From the NCBI GenBank assembly GCA_052067355.1, contig JBQHQH010000001.1, positions 248,001 to 312,000 of the forward strand: 64,000 bases of DNA. Reading direction: 5' to 3'. Under the pieces are notes generated by a model. That model had not been told where the DNA came from and did not search any database. It saw nothing but the letters and a program-made list of their open reading frames with translations. A program made the position numbers and the translations under genes. This stretch comes from CABMKH01 sp040797625 (GTDB lineage: Bacteria > Bacillota > Clostridia > Tissierellales > Tissierellaceae). Positions 62,996-64,000 of the stretch are shown here, in pieces (position 1 is the first letter of the stretch; every line of letters begins with the position of its first letter).

Positions 62996-63473
62996 TACTA
63001 CACTCCTCTCTCAATTGATTCAATGCTTCTACTGTTTTTTCTGGAGTCATACTTCCATAAACTTTTTCATTGATAGTCAAGACGGGAGCTAATCCACATG
63101 CGCCTAGGCAAGATACAGTTTCAACTGTGAATAATAAGTCATCAGTAGTATTTTTACCATCTGTTAATGATAATTCCTTTTTCAAAGCATTCAGGATTGG
63201 CGTTGACTTTCTAACATGACAAGCAGTACCATCACATATCTTGATAATATATTTTCCCTTTGGTTCCAAAGAAAAAAATTCATAAAAAGTCGCGATACCA
63301 TATATCTTTGCGGAACTAATTTCCATCTCTTGAGATATATATTCTAATATCTCTTCTGGTAAATATCTGTACTCTTTTTGAACTTCTTGCAATATACTAA
63401 TAATCAGAGACTGATTTTTGCCATATTTACTTATAATTGAATCTACTGTATTCTTCACTTCTAATGTAAACAT
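62985..63473 (-). CDS. hydC: Bifurcating hydrogenase [2Fe-2S] subunit HydC (NuoE-like)
   Basis: A 162-residue NuoE-type protein with a helical N-terminus and a thioredoxin-like [2Fe-2S] domain. The ligands are in ICDGTACHVRKS and VSCLGACGLAPVL. It is the first gene of the hydC-B-A-E-G-F operon. The GGGGG ribosome site precedes the ATG. A Rex-like operator overlaps its promoter. Confidence 0.96.
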   Translation of the reverse strand: MFTLEVKNTVDSIISKYGKNQSLIISILQEVQKEYRYLPEEILEYISQEMEISSAKIYGIATFYEFFSLEPKGKYIIKICDGTACHVRKSTPILNALKKELSLTDGKNTTDDLLFTVETVSCLGACGLAPVLTINEKVYGSMTPEKTVEALNQLREECSNEN

Positions 63474-63496
63474 AATATCCCCCTAAACTATAGTTA

Positions 63497-63514
63497 TTGT
63501 TAATAAATTAACAC
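63497..63514. promoter_or_regulatory. Rex-like redox operator
   Basis: TTGTTAATAAATTAACAC fits the clostridial Rex consensus TTGTTAA-N4-TTAACAA in 17 of 18 positions. It covers the expected transcription start, 24 bp before hydC. Rex senses NADH/NAD+ and is known to control hydrogenase and fermentation genes. Confidence 0.75.
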
Positions 63515-63520
63515 AATTTA

Positions 63521-63548
63521 ATAATATCATGTTTTTGGAGAATGTCAA
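63521..63548 (-). promoter_or_regulatory. Promoter of the hydrogenase operon
   Basis: TTGACA (63543-63548) and TATTAT (63521-63526) on the minus strand with a 16-bp spacer. The Rex-like box begins directly downstream. Confidence 0.85.
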
Positions 63549-63691
63549 CACTTGTTCCCTTATTTCTAATGTTCTGAATATTATCCTGATTTTAACATTG
63601 TGAAATACTTCCAATTTTATTTAATGTAACCCATTTGTTACCCAATAGGCTTAAAAAAGCTATATAATTATATTGGAAAGAGAGGAATATC

Positions 63692-64000
63692 ATGAAATCT
63701 AAACATATAATTATGCCAATTATACTGTTGTTCTTAGCCATAATTACATCATCATGCTCCTCTTCCAATGCTCTTCCAGAAGTTATGAGCTTGGAGGACT
63801 CTATTAGAGAAATCATAAATTCTAAAGATGAAAACTATGATTTTCTAAACGATGAATTATATATGAGTAAGATGCGGGAATTGGGTAATCTACTAATAAA
63901 AAACAATATGGTCAATCCAGAACATATTACCTTGGGTAATTTAGATGATGACAATATTCCAGAGTTAGTGGTATTTAAAGAGAGGAACCCTGAAAATAAA
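63692..64000 (+). CDS. Lipoprotein of unknown function, 3' end outside window
   Basis: The visible 103 codons start with a signal peptide and lipobox ITSSCSS, so the protein should be lipid-anchored outside the cell. The mature part is acidic and helical up to residue 80 (SLEDSIREIINSKDENYDF). It then reads ITLGNLDDDNIPELVVFKE, which resembles an FG-GAP/VCBS-type repeat unit (G-D-D-N---E-V). The start ATG at 63692 has GAGAGGA before it. Function cannot be named from the fragment. It is transcribed away from the hydrogenase operon. Confidence 0.8.
   Translation, partial: MKSKHIIMPIILLFLAIITSSCSSSNALPEVMSLEDSIREIINSKDENYDFLNDELYMSKMRELGNLLIKNNMVNPEHITLGNLDDDNIPELVVFKERNPENK

Noticed and set aside
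1..64000. CRISPR array, prophage, tRNA or rRNA genes
   Set aside because: No regularly spaced repeats, phage structural genes, cloverleaf or rRNA sequence was seen on either strand.

Overview
The base composition (AT-rich), strong GGAGG ribosome sites, frequent TTG starts, T-boxes, purine and PRPP riboswitches, DtxR and sigma-54 signals, PFOR, an electron-bifurcating [FeFe] hydrogenase and amino-acid catabolism genes all point to a strictly anaerobic, amino-acid-fermenting low-GC Gram-positive bacterium of the Clostridia/Tissierellia type. I cannot fix the species from sequence alone. No tRNA, rRNA, CRISPR array or intact insertion sequence was seen. Almost everything reads on the minus strand; the exceptions are a small membrane protein near 2 kb, a four-gene operon at 30-34.5 kb and a truncated lipoprotein gene at the right edge.

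Layout. 1-1.1 kb: metal ABC transporter binding protein (cut by the window edge) and its DtxR-type repressor with a palindromic operator. 1.2-4.7 kb: signal peptidase I, a small membrane protein, YerC, and an ECF sigma/anti-sigma pair. 5-16.7 kb: one long purine operon, purL-purE-purF-purM-purN-purH-purD-pbuG, behind a tandem guanine + PRPP riboswitch. 16.7-20.2 kb: pyruvate:ferredoxin oxidoreductase. 20.4-24.6 kb: methionine gamma-lyase, an NhaC/MetT-type transporter and a TyrR-like sigma-54 activator with a -24/-12 promoter. 24.9-28.6 kb: polar amino-acid ABC transporter with two binding proteins, each behind its own T-box. 29-34.5 kb: GntR regulator, MFS carrier, MalY/PatB C-S lyase and APC permease. 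34.7-43.6 kb: two two-component systems flanking a TraX protein and a VTC / DUF4956 / CotH cluster. 43.7-47.5 kb: AzlCD, a decayed MocR gene, and a MupG + PTS pair for cell-wall sugar recycling. 47.9-52.7 kb: a second sigma-54 module (BrnQ, a second gamma-family lyase, a DJ-1 protein and their activator). 52.9-55.4 kb: dicarboxylate/amino-acid symporter and MtnA. 55.7-63.5 kb: complete hydCBA-hydE-hydG-hydF hydrogenase and maturation operon behind a Rex-like operator.

The most striking observation is in the purine operon. Both glutamine-dependent enzymes, PurF and PurL, keep full-length synthase and transferase domains but have lost the catalytic residues of their glutaminase domains: PurF begins Met-Ser-Gly instead of (Met-)Cys-Gly and has Asp for the oxyanion-hole Asn; PurL has Gly for the nucleophile Cys and Ala for the catalytic His. 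Parallel loss in two unrelated glutaminase folds in one operon suggests that this organism makes purines from free ammonia, which would fit an amino-acid fermenter living at high ammonium, or takes ammonia from an unknown partner. The same operon is governed by a riboswitch pair that reads guanine and PRPP, the latter being the other PurF substrate.

A second theme is amino-acid catabolism, especially sulfur and branched-chain amino acids, organised in two sigma-54 modules that each pair an activator with a transporter and a methionine-gamma-lyase-type enzyme.
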